A stretch of 6,118 bases of DNA, from the NCBI GenBank assembly GCA_022574115.1, contig JACZSS010000191.1, forward strand, positions 1 to 6,118, given 5' to 3'. The notes beneath the pieces were generated by a model. The model was given only the letters and a program-made list of their open reading frames with translations, ran no database searches and had not been told where the DNA came from. The position numbers and the translations under genes are program-made. Source of the stretch: Candidatus Heimdallarchaeota archaeon (GTDB taxonomy: Archaea > Asgardarchaeota > Heimdallarchaeia > Heimdallarchaeales > Kariarchaeaceae). Below are positions 1 to 5,481 of this stretch, in pieces. The number at the start of each line of letters is the position of its first letter. The stretch's first letter is position 1.

Positions 1-116
1 ACTCCGAGTCAGAAAATAAAGTTGCAGAAGTAATCTACAAAATATCTAGAGAAGCACATGTACGAGGCTTAACCGAGAGGATTTCGAAATTACTAACCGA
101 GGAAAACGGTGAATAA
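1..116 (+). CDS. rrp4: Exosome complex RNA-binding protein Rrp4, C-terminal end (partial)
   Basis: The frame beginning at base 3 reads 37 codons to a TAA at 114-116. The peptide contains EAHVRGLTERISKLL, which resembles the end of archaeal Rrp4 after its KH domain, where an EAH-x-x-GLT-[DE]RI pattern is common. Rrp4 is a cap subunit of the archaeal exosome: its S1 and KH domains bind RNA and guide it into the Rrp41/Rrp42 ring. Only the tail is present here; the N-terminal, S1 and most of the KH regions lie upstream. The next gene is rrp41, 30 bases on, which is the classic archaeal exosome order and strongly supports the call despite the short fragment. Confidence 0.88.
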   Translation, partial: SESENKVAEVIYKISREAHVRGLTERISKLLTEENGE

Positions 117-133
117 GAACCATACTTAGTATT

Positions 134-140
134 GAGAGGT
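134..140 (+). promoter_or_regulatory. Shine-Dalgarno site of rrp41
   Basis: GAGAGGT lies 6 bases ahead of the ATG at 147. It decides the start: an in-frame TTG at 132 would overlap this site and has no site of its own, and family members commonly begin close to the LDGR motif, which is reached at residue 4 from the ATG. Confidence 0.7.
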
Positions 141-146
141 AAAATT

Positions 147-1334
147 ATGAAAGAAAGATTAGACGGTAGAGCCGTAAACGAATTAAGAAAGCTCAAGGTC
201 GAATTAGGAGTCCTTGAAAGAGCAGACGGATCTGCTAGAGTGGAATTGGGTAAGAATATTGCAATTGCATCGGTTTTTGGACCAAGAGAATTACATCCAA
301 AACATCGCTCCAGGTCTGAAGGAGCAGTTGTTCGAGTGACTTACCGAATGGCGACATTTAGTGTAACAGATTACAAGCGATCTTTTCCATCAAGAAGGGA
401 AAAAGAAATTTCTAAAGTATTATCAGAAGCATTCCAAAGCAATGTTCTCACGAAATTCTACCCACGATCAGCAATTGACGTTAATGTGCAAATTTTTGAA
501 TCTGATGGAGGAACGAGAACTGCTGCTGCAATCGCGGCTAGCGCAGCACTCGCAGACGCAGGAGTTCCAATGAGGGATTTGGTTGGTGGAATTGCATCTG
601 GAATTATTGATGATGAAGTAGTTCTTGATCTAACTGGGTATGAGGATATGAAAGGGACTGGTGATATGCCAATTCTGTATTCTCCTTCAATTGATGAAGT
701 CGGACTATTCCAACTGGACGGGTTATTTACTCTAGAACAGTTTAAACAAGCATATTCTTATTCCTTGAAAGCCATTGAAGGCATTGTCGATATAATAAAA
801 AACGCTCTGAAGAGCAAATATCTATCCATCAAGGAAGAAATAATGGCTGATGATGAAGTTGCGGATGAGGAAGATATTGACGCGGCTCAAAAGGAAGATG
901 TTCGGTTTGACGATGCTCTGGAAATAGAAACGTCAACAACTGAAATGAGCACACCAGCTAAACCTAGTGAAGTGAGCCCACCAGCTAAACCTAGTGAAGT
1001 GAGCGCACCAGCTAAACCTAGTGAAATCACACGATCAGTACTTGAGGAAACAACGGTAACTCATGAAGTCACACCAGTTGTTAGTTCGGATGAAAGTACT
1101 GAAGAGTCTTCTTGGCAGCCAAAAATACCTAATTTGGACGACGATGAATCGGCCACCAAGTCCGAGGGCGCTGTTGAGAAAGATGAGAAAGAAGAACATG
1201 ATCCAGATTGGTATGATCAATCGCCAAATGAACTCAAACCAATGGGTGGTTCGAAAACCCAAACATCAGAAGATGACGAGGACAAGAATAAAGATATTCT
1301 GAGAGATATCGAATATCTTGAGGAGGACGAATAA
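147..1334 (+). CDS. rrp41: Exosome complex exonuclease Rrp41 with long acidic C-terminal tail
   Basis: This is the catalytic subunit of the archaeal exosome, which degrades RNA 3'-5' using phosphate and can add tails in reverse. From the ATG it is 395 residues; archaeal Rrp41 is usually about 240-250. Residues 1 to about 230 form the RNase PH core: LDGR near the start, VLERADGSARVELGKN, VFGPRELHPKH, the YPR segment, SDGGTR at 119-124, ALADAGVPMRDL, and EDMKGTGDMP with D173 aligning to the catalytic aspartate. From about residue 233 the chain becomes a low-complexity tail rich in D, E, S, T and P, with three copies of a PAKPSEV-type repeat at 268-294, short W-containing stretches, and a final charged segment that may be helical. 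The frame is open throughout, with no sign of a frameshift. The stop lies one base before the rrp42 ATG. I infer the tail is a disordered surface appendage; its function is unknown. Confidence 0.95.
   Translation: MKERLDGRAVNELRKLKVELGVLERADGSARVELGKNIAIASVFGPRELHPKHRSRSEGAVVRVTYRMATFSVTDYKRSFPSRREKEISKVLSEAFQSNVLTKFYPRSAIDVNVQIFESDGGTRTAAAIAASAALADAGVPMRDLVGGIASGIIDDEVVLDLTGYEDMKGTGDMPILYSPSIDEVGLFQLDGLFTLEQFKQAYSYSLKAIEGIVDIIKNALKSKYLSIKEEIMADDEVADEEDIDAAQKEDVRFDDALEIETSTTEMSTPAKPSEVSPPAKPSEVSAPAKPSEITRSVLEETTVTHEVTPVVSSDESTEESSWQPKIPNLDDDESATKSEGAVEKDEKEEHDPDWYDQSPNELKPMGGSKTQTSEDDEDKNKDILRDIEYLEEDE
948..1028 (+). repeat. Three tandem 27-base repeats within rrp41
   Basis: Three head-to-tail 27-base units (948-974, 975-1001, 1002-1028) encode STPAKPSEV, SPPAKPSEV and SAPAKPSEI. 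The units are identical except for the first base of the second codon (A, C, G, giving Thr, Pro, Ala) and the last codon of the third unit (GTG becomes ATC). The near identity, including at third codon positions, indicates recent duplication. Each unit is a multiple of three, so gain or loss of copies keeps the frame. Confidence 0.95.
1320..1326 (+). promoter_or_regulatory. Shine-Dalgarno site of rrp42
   Basis: GAGGAGG, inside the last codons of rrp41, ends 9 bases before the ATG at 1336. It favours that ATG over an in-frame TTG at 1318, which overlaps the site. The arrangement implies coupled translation of rrp41 and rrp42 from one transcript. Confidence 0.75.
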
Positions 1335-1335
1335 A

Positions 1336-2154
1336 ATGGCAGATTTTAAAATGATTACCAGTGCTGTTGAAAGACAACACATTATTGATCAATTGGATAA
1401 AAACCGACGATCTGGCGGCCGAGGTAAAAACGAATTTCGAGATATTAGGATTGAAACCAATGTGATAGGAACTGCAAATGGTTCCGCAATTGTGCACATT
1501 GGAAAAACCAAAGTTATAGCCGGAGTCAAAGCAGTAATCGGTACACCATATTCTGATGCTCCAAACAAAGGATCAATCATGGTTGGTTTTGAGACTTCAC
1601 CTTTAAGTGCTCCTGAATACAGATACGGACCACCTCAAGATGAGGCAATCGAGATTGCAAGAATGACGGATCGTGTCATAAGAGAATCTGGTTGTATTGA
1701 TCTGGAAGCTTTATGTATAAAAGAAGGAGAAAAAGTCTGGACCATTATTATTGACCTATACTCACTGGACCATTATGGTAACTTCTATGATGCTGCCGCC
1801 TTAGCTGCAATTGCAGCTCTTTCCTGTACGACAATTCCCGAAGTGACCATCGACGATGATGGCAATGTTGAGCAGCTCGAAACGTCCTACCCCTTAAAGC
1901 TTAATAGTTTCCCGGTTACGGTGACTACAAGTAAAATTGGTAATCATTACTTGGTGGATGCAAATCTCAAAGAAGAGAAAACAGCTGAGGCAAGGATCAC
2001 CTTTGGGACTACAGATACACATATTGTAAGTGGACAAAAAGGCGGAGAAATGGGAATTAAATCTGCAGATATTCTCACAATTTTAGAGGACTCCATCAGA
2101 ACTGCATCATTGATTAGAGAACAAGTCCGAGAACAATTGGGATTAGAAGAATAA
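1336..2154 (+). CDS. rrp42: Exosome complex component Rrp42
   Basis: Rrp42 is the non-catalytic RNase PH-fold partner that alternates with Rrp41 in the hexameric exosome ring and helps bind RNA and phosphate. The 272-residue product matches the usual family length (about 260-275). Recognisable blocks, in order, are FRDIRIETNVIGTANGSAIVHIGKTKVIAGVKA, near the N-terminus; the middle segment with EIARMTDRVIRESGCIDLEALCI; EGEKVW followed by IDLYSLDHYGN; DAAALAAIAAL; and a C-terminal part with GGEMGIKSADI. The ESGCIDLEALCI-EGEKVW pattern is typical of Rrp42 rather than Rrp41. The start is the ATG one base after the rrp41 stop, with a good ribosome-binding site. Unlike its neighbour it has no long tail, so the acidic extension is specific to Rrp41. 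Confidence 0.95.
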   Translation: MADFKMITSAVERQHIIDQLDKNRRSGGRGKNEFRDIRIETNVIGTANGSAIVHIGKTKVIAGVKAVIGTPYSDAPNKGSIMVGFETSPLSAPEYRYGPPQDEAIEIARMTDRVIRESGCIDLEALCIKEGEKVWTIIIDLYSLDHYGNFYDAAALAAIAALSCTTIPEVTIDDDGNVEQLETSYPLKLNSFPVTVTTSKIGNHYLVDANLKEEKTAEARITFGTTDTHIVSGQKGGEMGIKSADILTILEDSIRTASLIREQVREQLGLEE

Positions 2155-2208
2155 ACCCAAAATTTCCTCCTAAATATTGAATTCGAGTCGCGCAATACAA
2201 ATCAACTA

Positions 2209-2216
2209 TTATAAAT
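2209..2216 (+). promoter_or_regulatory. TATA-like box ahead of rpl37ae
   Basis: TTATAAAT, centred about 30 bases before the ATG at 2243, sits in an 88-base non-coding gap after rrp42. Archaeal transcription usually begins roughly 25 bases downstream of such a box, which would give a transcript with almost no leader. No Shine-Dalgarno site precedes this ATG, which agrees. The rpl37ae-brix-pcc1 group therefore probably has its own promoter, with or without read-through from the exosome genes. Confidence 0.55.
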
Positions 2217-2242
2217 GATTTTAATACAGTTAAACTGAGAAA

Positions 2243-2524
2243 ATGGTTACACGTACGAAGAAAGTAAAATCAAGTGGAAGGTATGGTGTACGTTATGGGG
2301 CTAGGCTTAGAAAGAGAATCAGAGAGATCGATTCGACTGCTAAGGCGCTGCACAGATGTCCACGTTGCAGAATTGTTGCAGTAAAGAAGATATCAGTTGG
2401 TATTTGGAGATGTAGAAAATGCGAATATCAATTTACTGGTGGAGCTTGGACTCCTGTAACTAACTCAGGCAAGAGAACAGCAGGCTTAACTAAACAAATT
2501 CAAGAAAGAAGATTCGAGGATTAA
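2243..2524 (+). CDS. rpl37ae: Large-subunit ribosomal protein L37Ae (eL43)
   Basis: This is a small zinc-ribbon protein of the large ribosomal subunit, shared by archaea and eukaryotes. The 93-residue product has a basic N-terminus (RTKKVKSSGRYGVRYGARLRK contains the family's GR[FY]G-x-RYG pattern), then C39-x2-C42 and C57-x2-C60, the four zinc ligands, in CPRC and CRKC. Between them lies KKISVGIWRC, and after them FTGGAWTPVT, both hallmarks of the family. About 17 basic or polar residues follow the usual end near PVT-x-x-GK, a modest extension. It begins a run with brix and pcc1. In many archaea rpoP follows this gene; here the brix ATG comes 4 bases after the stop, so no rpoP fits. Confidence 0.95.
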   Translation: MVTRTKKVKSSGRYGVRYGARLRKRIREIDSTAKALHRCPRCRIVAVKKISVGIWRCRKCEYQFTGGAWTPVTNSGKRTAGLTKQIQERRFED

Positions 2525-2528
2525 ATAA

Positions 2529-3065
2529 ATGGCCCCGAAAAGGCCTGGTGTTCTAATCACCACCACACATAAAGTCTCAGAGAACTCAAGATCCTTTGGT
2601 CACGTTCTTCAAAGAGTGATTCCAGATTCAAAATACGTTAATCGGGGATCTAAAAACCTCGATGAATTACTCCAAATTTGCCAAACAAATAATCTTAATG
2701 GACTGGTATTATTGCATTCAAGAGGAAATAGAATTTCCAGAATGACCTTCTATGAACTCAATCGAAATCAACTCATACTTGATCAGATATCAGTTAAATT
2801 CTATCAATATATTGATCCCAAAATTTTCGGTTGGAAGCGCCTCCCTGGACCAGGACCCTTATCAATTTCACGTGAAAGTAGGCTTCTATTCCGTGAATTG
2901 GTTGATTTTTTTGAAAAGTATTTACATCTGGAGTATTCAAAAAATACGCATATATGGCTTATGCTTGACAAGATGGCAGGGCGGACATATATTCAGTTTG
3001 TGGATGCACTGACGCTCAAGAAATTCGTTTTTGCCCAGATAAAACTTGTCATGGAGGAGGAGTGA
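2529..3065 (+). CDS. Brix-domain (Imp4-like) ribosome biogenesis protein
   Basis: The 178-residue product resembles the single-domain archaeal Brix/Imp4 family, thought to act in rRNA processing and ribosome assembly as its eukaryotic relatives Imp4, Brx1 and Rpf do. Visible family features are an N-terminal LITTTHKVSENSRSF, matching the common [LI]TTS-x-x-PS-x-x-[ST]RSF start; YVNRGSKNLDEL, close to the conserved YVNRGK-x-[SN]-[LM]-x-EL; a hydrophobic strand LNGLVLLHSRGNR (the usual VIV-G-x-[KR]GNP site); and RMTFYEL. The length is within the archaeal range (about 150-190). The start ATG lies 4 bases after rpl37ae, with a weak GAGGA just ahead of it. Position in the exosome superoperon between rpl37ae and pcc1 agrees with the assignment. 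No specific RNA target can be read from the sequence. Confidence 0.88.
   Translation: MAPKRPGVLITTTHKVSENSRSFGHVLQRVIPDSKYVNRGSKNLDELLQICQTNNLNGLVLLHSRGNRISRMTFYELNRNQLILDQISVKFYQYIDPKIFGWKRLPGPGPLSISRESRLLFRELVDFFEKYLHLEYSKNTHIWLMLDKMAGRTYIQFVDALTLKKFVFAQIKLVMEEE
3053..3060 (+). promoter_or_regulatory. Shine-Dalgarno site of pcc1
   Basis: GGAGGAGG, within the final codons of the Brix gene, ends 8 bases before the TTG at 3069. Its strength supports TTG as a true start, since no in-frame ATG or GTG lies between the preceding in-frame stop and this codon. Confidence 0.7.
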
Positions 3066-3068
3066 GGC

Positions 3069-3329
3069 TTGGATCACAAAGTTACAACCGAAATTCATAT
3101 CGAGGACAAACAGTTACTTCAGACGTTGTTCCAAGCAGTTAGGATGGAAAGTCAGGCGAGCGAAATTAAAAGAGGTCACATCGTGGTTGAAATTGAAGAA
3201 AACAAACTTATTGTAACGACTTATGGCAAGGATTTAGTAGCGACTCGCGGATTAACTAATTCAATTATGAGGCTTCTTAAAACTAGCATAGATGTGCTAA
3301 AAGTTATTGACGAAAGCGAATCTGATTAG
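3069..3329 (+). CDS. pcc1: KEOPS complex subunit Pcc1
   Basis: Pcc1 is the small dimerisation subunit of the KEOPS complex, which with Kae1 places the t6A modification on tRNAs reading ANN codons. The 86-residue product has the family plan: an N-terminal strand (VTTEIHIED), a helix (KQLLQTLFQAVRME), two strands (HIVVEIEENKLIVTTYGKDL) and a C-terminal helix with ATRGLTNSIMRLLKTSIDVL. This last part matches the R-x-x-[LV]NS-x-[LM]R-[LW] pattern of archaeal Pcc1. The length is typical (about 75-90). Translation starts at TTG, 3 bases after the brix stop, behind a strong ribosome-binding site. The other KEOPS genes (kae1, bud32, cgi121) are not in the window. The family is short and diverse, so part of the confidence comes from gene order. 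Confidence 0.87.
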   Translation: MDHKVTTEIHIEDKQLLQTLFQAVRMESQASEIKRGHIVVEIEENKLIVTTYGKDLVATRGLTNSIMRLLKTSIDVLKVIDESESD

Positions 3330-3359
3330 ATTATAATCAGCCATACATTCAAAACGTTG

Positions 3360-3366
3360 TTATAAG
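3360..3366 (+). promoter_or_regulatory. TATA-like box ahead of pfdB
   Basis: TTATAAG lies in the 64-base gap after pcc1, about 31 bases ahead of the TTG start at 3394. Spacing predicts a start of transcription near 3385-3390, leaving a very short leader. A second AT-rich site, part of the palindrome GATTATAATC at 3329-3338, is too far upstream to be the main box. Confidence 0.4.
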
Positions 3367-3393
3367 CAAGAAAGAAAACTAAAATGATCGTAT

Positions 3394-3738
3394 TTGTCCC
3401 GAGCGCTAAATCCTGATCAGCAAAAGGAAATCCAGGTATTTCAGCAGATGTCCCAACAACTCTCAATCCTCCAGCAAAATTATGTTCAGATGGAAACAAG
3501 AAAAAGAGAGATTGGACGAACTCTTGACGCCCTTAAGGATCTCAAGGCAGATCACGAAGTGTATAATGCTGTTGGTCAAATTCTCTTCAAAACCAATGCT
3601 GGAAAGACAACTCAAAACCTCAAGGAACAACTAGAGATTTTAGAAATTCAAGTTACTAAATCTAAAAAACAAGCGGAAGAATTCGAGAAGCGAGTAAAAG
3701 ATAAAGAAAGTCAAATCAGACAATCAATTCAACCTTGA
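3394..3738 (+). CDS. pfdB: Prefoldin beta subunit
   Basis: Prefoldin is a jellyfish-shaped hexamer (two alpha, four beta) that captures unfolded proteins in the cytoplasm and hands them to the thermosome. The 114-residue product has the beta-subunit layout: an N-terminal coiled-coil helix (about 5-48) rich in Q, L and E, a short hairpin region containing VYNAVGQILFKTN (about 56-69; family members have VYK-x-VG-x-[LI]-[LM]-[VF]), and a second long coiled-coil helix (about 73-112). The length is normal for archaeal prefoldin beta. The start is a TTG, because the frame upstream closes with TGA at 3385-3387 and the first in-frame ATG would remove much of helix one. No Shine-Dalgarno site is visible, which fits a nearly leaderless message. 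Prefoldin beta is a regular member of this gene neighbourhood. Confidence 0.93.
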   Translation: MSRALNPDQQKEIQVFQQMSQQLSILQQNYVQMETRKREIGRTLDALKDLKADHEVYNAVGQILFKTNAGKTTQNLKEQLEILEIQVTKSKKQAEEFEKRVKDKESQIRQSIQP

Positions 3739-3747
3739 TGGTATAAA

Positions 3748-4773
3748 GTGTATCAGAAACTCAAAACTGCTATCAAAACCATCGGCAAACCAATTATTCA
3801 TATTTTTCTGCACCATAATGCTGATCCAGATGCATTGTGTTCAGCCTACGCTTTAAAGCAGCTTTGCCTCTCCATTAACCAGAGTATCGAAATTAAATTG
3901 TTTACTGATGGACTTAATGTGTCATCGAAACGAGTTGTTGAGGAATTTAATATACAGCTTGAGAAGAATGTCACCCAAGAAGTACCTGGGTTGATAATGA
4001 CAGTCGATACCTCGAACTTATCACAGTTGGGTAAATTTCAACAAAGTGTTGTAAGCTCGAACACACCTTTAATTTATTTTGATCACCACGATACGTCCGA
4101 GATCGAGAAGGAAAAGCAAAACATTCTAGTGGGGTATTATGATGCTGATTCACCTTCGACTTGTCTAATGATGATTAACGTATTCAAAAACCTCAAAATC
4201 GATCTTCCTGCAAAAATTGCTACAGCTCTGATTTGCGGTCACATTTATGATTCAAGACGTTTCATGCATAATACAACCGCCACAGAGTTGAGAAGCATTG
4301 CGGAGTTAATAGAATTAGGTGGAGATTATCAAGCTGCAAATGAGCTACTACAAAACGCAATGCCATTAGGGGAGCGAATCGCCAGACTAAAATCAGCGAG
4401 AAGGTTGAACTACAAAGTCATAACAGGTAATCTCGTGGTTGTCTCACAAGTAGGTGCTTTTGAATCATCTGCAGCAAGGAGCATGATTGGCATGGGCGCC
4501 GATGTCGTAATGGTAATTGCAAAAAAGGAAAGGGAGATTAGAGGTTCCGCAAGAACCAAAATCTCTGAGACTGTGAGTATGGGTGACATCATGACCAAAA
4601 TTGCAAAAGAATGGAGGAGCGACATTCACAAAGCTACAGGTGGTGGCCACAAAGGGGCTGCAGGATTAAATATATCGCCTTCATTATCTACTAATCAAAT
4701 CAAGAAAGTCCAAAATCGGTTCCTTGAGCTAGTTGAACAAGAAATTATGAAACAGTCACCAAGTTCAATTTAA
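3748..4773 (+). CDS. DHH/DHHA1 family phosphoesterase (NrnA/RecJ-like)
   Basis: The 341-residue product has a full set of DHH-family metal-binding motifs: motif I HHNADPDA (22-29, with D26 and D28), motif II VDTS (D87), motif III DHH (112-114) and motif IV with YDSRRF (D168). A DHHA1 domain follows, ending in GGGHKGAAG (298-306), which in relatives binds the nucleic-acid or nucleotide substrate. The length suits the NrnA-like, stand-alone class (about 310-350). Known relatives degrade short oligonucleotides, cyclic dinucleotide products or phosphate esters with Mn2+; some annotations call them exopolyphosphatase-related. I infer it may clear short RNAs left by the exosome, but substrate cannot be read from sequence. 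It begins with GTG 9 bases after the pfdB stop, with only a weak purine site, so it is probably co-transcribed with pfdB. Confidence 0.88.
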   Translation: MYQKLKTAIKTIGKPIIHIFLHHNADPDALCSAYALKQLCLSINQSIEIKLFTDGLNVSSKRVVEEFNIQLEKNVTQEVPGLIMTVDTSNLSQLGKFQQSVVSSNTPLIYFDHHDTSEIEKEKQNILVGYYDADSPSTCLMMINVFKNLKIDLPAKIATALICGHIYDSRRFMHNTTATELRSIAELIELGGDYQAANELLQNAMPLGERIARLKSARRLNYKVITGNLVVVSQVGAFESSAARSMIGMGADVVMVIAKKEREIRGSARTKISETVSMGDIMTKIAKEWRSDIHKATGGGHKGAAGLNISPSLSTNQIKKVQNRFLELVEQEIMKQSPSSI

Positions 4774-4792
4774 TTAACTGAGACAATGAAAT

Positions 4793-5353
4793 TCAATTAA
4801 GAAACCAGTTTTCCTGTGCTTCATCACTCTCAAATGCTACTTTAGTTGAAAAAATATGGTCAGGTTTTACAATTGTTAGACCTGCTCGATCAGCCAGAAT
4901 TTCGATCAACAAGATCCAATCAGGGTGAGTGAGGTTTACCTTAGCATCAATTAGTGGAGCTGTCGCAGTAATAACCTCCTGAGAGGTTAGCTTGGAATGT
5001 CGTTTAGTTACAGCTATACGAAAAGACTGTGAAAGATCCAAATCCAAGGATTTTACGGCCTCTTGCAAAGCTTCTATTTTGGCATTAATCACTAATTCAA
5101 TTGGCTTAATTTTCAAACAATGGAAAAAGAATTGTTCATCGGATTCCAATTCTCGAAGCTGTTCCATGATTTCAAGCAGGTCATACGTCTTAGAGATGCG
5201 TATGGACACCAAACCCGAAATATTGAGAAGATGCGGTTTGGTTGAGGATTGATCAATTCCTAGTTTGTCCACAAGTGCGAAACTAATCTCACTGACCGCT
5301 GCTGCCTCGAAGTTTCTCTTGGTGGATACTAATAATCCCCGATGAAATCTCAC
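4793..5353 (-). CDS. THUMP-domain RNA-binding protein (Tan1-like)
   Basis: The 186-residue product appears to be a stand-alone THUMP protein of the archaeal type related to eukaryotic Tan1, a tRNA-binding partner of the acetyltransferase that makes N4-acetylcytidine. The N-terminus RGLLVSTKRNFEAAAVSEI matches the usual opening ([LV]-[LIV]-x-T-x-x-x-FE-x-x-A-x-x-E-[IL]). The THUMP part spans roughly residues 75-165: CLKIKPIELV, SFRIAVTKRHSKLTSQEVI, IDAKVNLTHPDWILLIEIL, and AGLTIV; the KRHSKLTSQE and NLTHPDW blocks are hallmarks (basic residues then DL-x-x-P-[DE]). There is no methyltransferase or thiouridylase domain. The start is GTG, with a TATA-like box just upstream, so it is probably leaderless. 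It converges on the DHH gene with 19 bases between stops. The acetyltransferase partner is not in the window. Confidence 0.82.
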   Translation of the reverse strand: MRFHRGLLVSTKRNFEAAAVSEISFALVDKLGIDQSSTKPHLLNISGLVSIRISKTYDLLEIMEQLRELESDEQFFFHCLKIKPIELVINAKIEALQEAVKSLDLDLSQSFRIAVTKRHSKLTSQEVITATAPLIDAKVNLTHPDWILLIEILADRAGLTIVKPDHIFSTKVAFESDEAQENWFLN

Positions 5354-5370
5354 AATCCAAAAAATCAGAA

Positions 5371-5379
5371 TTTGTATAA
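5371..5379 (-). promoter_or_regulatory. TATA-like box of the THUMP gene
   Basis: On the minus strand TTATACAAA is centred about 22 bases ahead of the GTG start at 5353. No Shine-Dalgarno site lies between, consistent with a leaderless message. It is one half of a divergent promoter region (5354-5481). Confidence 0.45.
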
Positions 5380-5451
5380 GGAATAATCGTTAAGAAACAA
5401 GCTCAAACTTATTTATTTTCCCCGTTCAATTCACCACGCAGGCAAAATAAA

Positions 5452-5460
5452 TATTTAAAA
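5452..5460 (+). promoter_or_regulatory. TATA-like box of the small gene at 5482
   Basis: TATTTAAAA is centred about 26 bases ahead of the ATG at 5482, in an AT-rich block following a more mixed stretch. The distance predicts a leaderless or nearly leaderless transcript. It supports the short reading frame downstream being a real gene. Confidence 0.5.
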
Positions 5461-5481
5461 TTATGATTTTGTGCCTCATTT

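Noticed and set aside
132..146. TTG at 132 as the rrp41 start, adding five residues
   Set aside because: It overlaps the GAGAGGT ribosome-binding site, has none of its own, and the ATG at 147 has ideal spacing.
1035..1262. Reading frames on the opposite strand and in a second frame of the rrp41 tail
   Set aside because: They are shadows of the repeat-rich, acidic coding frame. The main frame is continuous and better explained.
1318..1335. TTG at 1318 as the rrp42 start
   Set aside because: It coincides with the GAGGAGG site that serves the ATG at 1336.
2752..3012. A second + strand frame of 86 codons inside the Brix gene
   Set aside because: It overlaps a recognisable Brix protein and has no family features of its own.
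3322..3340. Inverted repeat CTGATT...AATCAG around the pcc1 stop as a terminator or operator
   Set aside because: The arms are only 6 bases and AT-rich, with no T-run after them; expected by chance in AT-rich DNA.
4992..5252. A + strand frame of 86 codons opposite the THUMP gene
   Set aside because: The minus-strand frame has clear THUMP motifs and a promoter; the + frame has neither.
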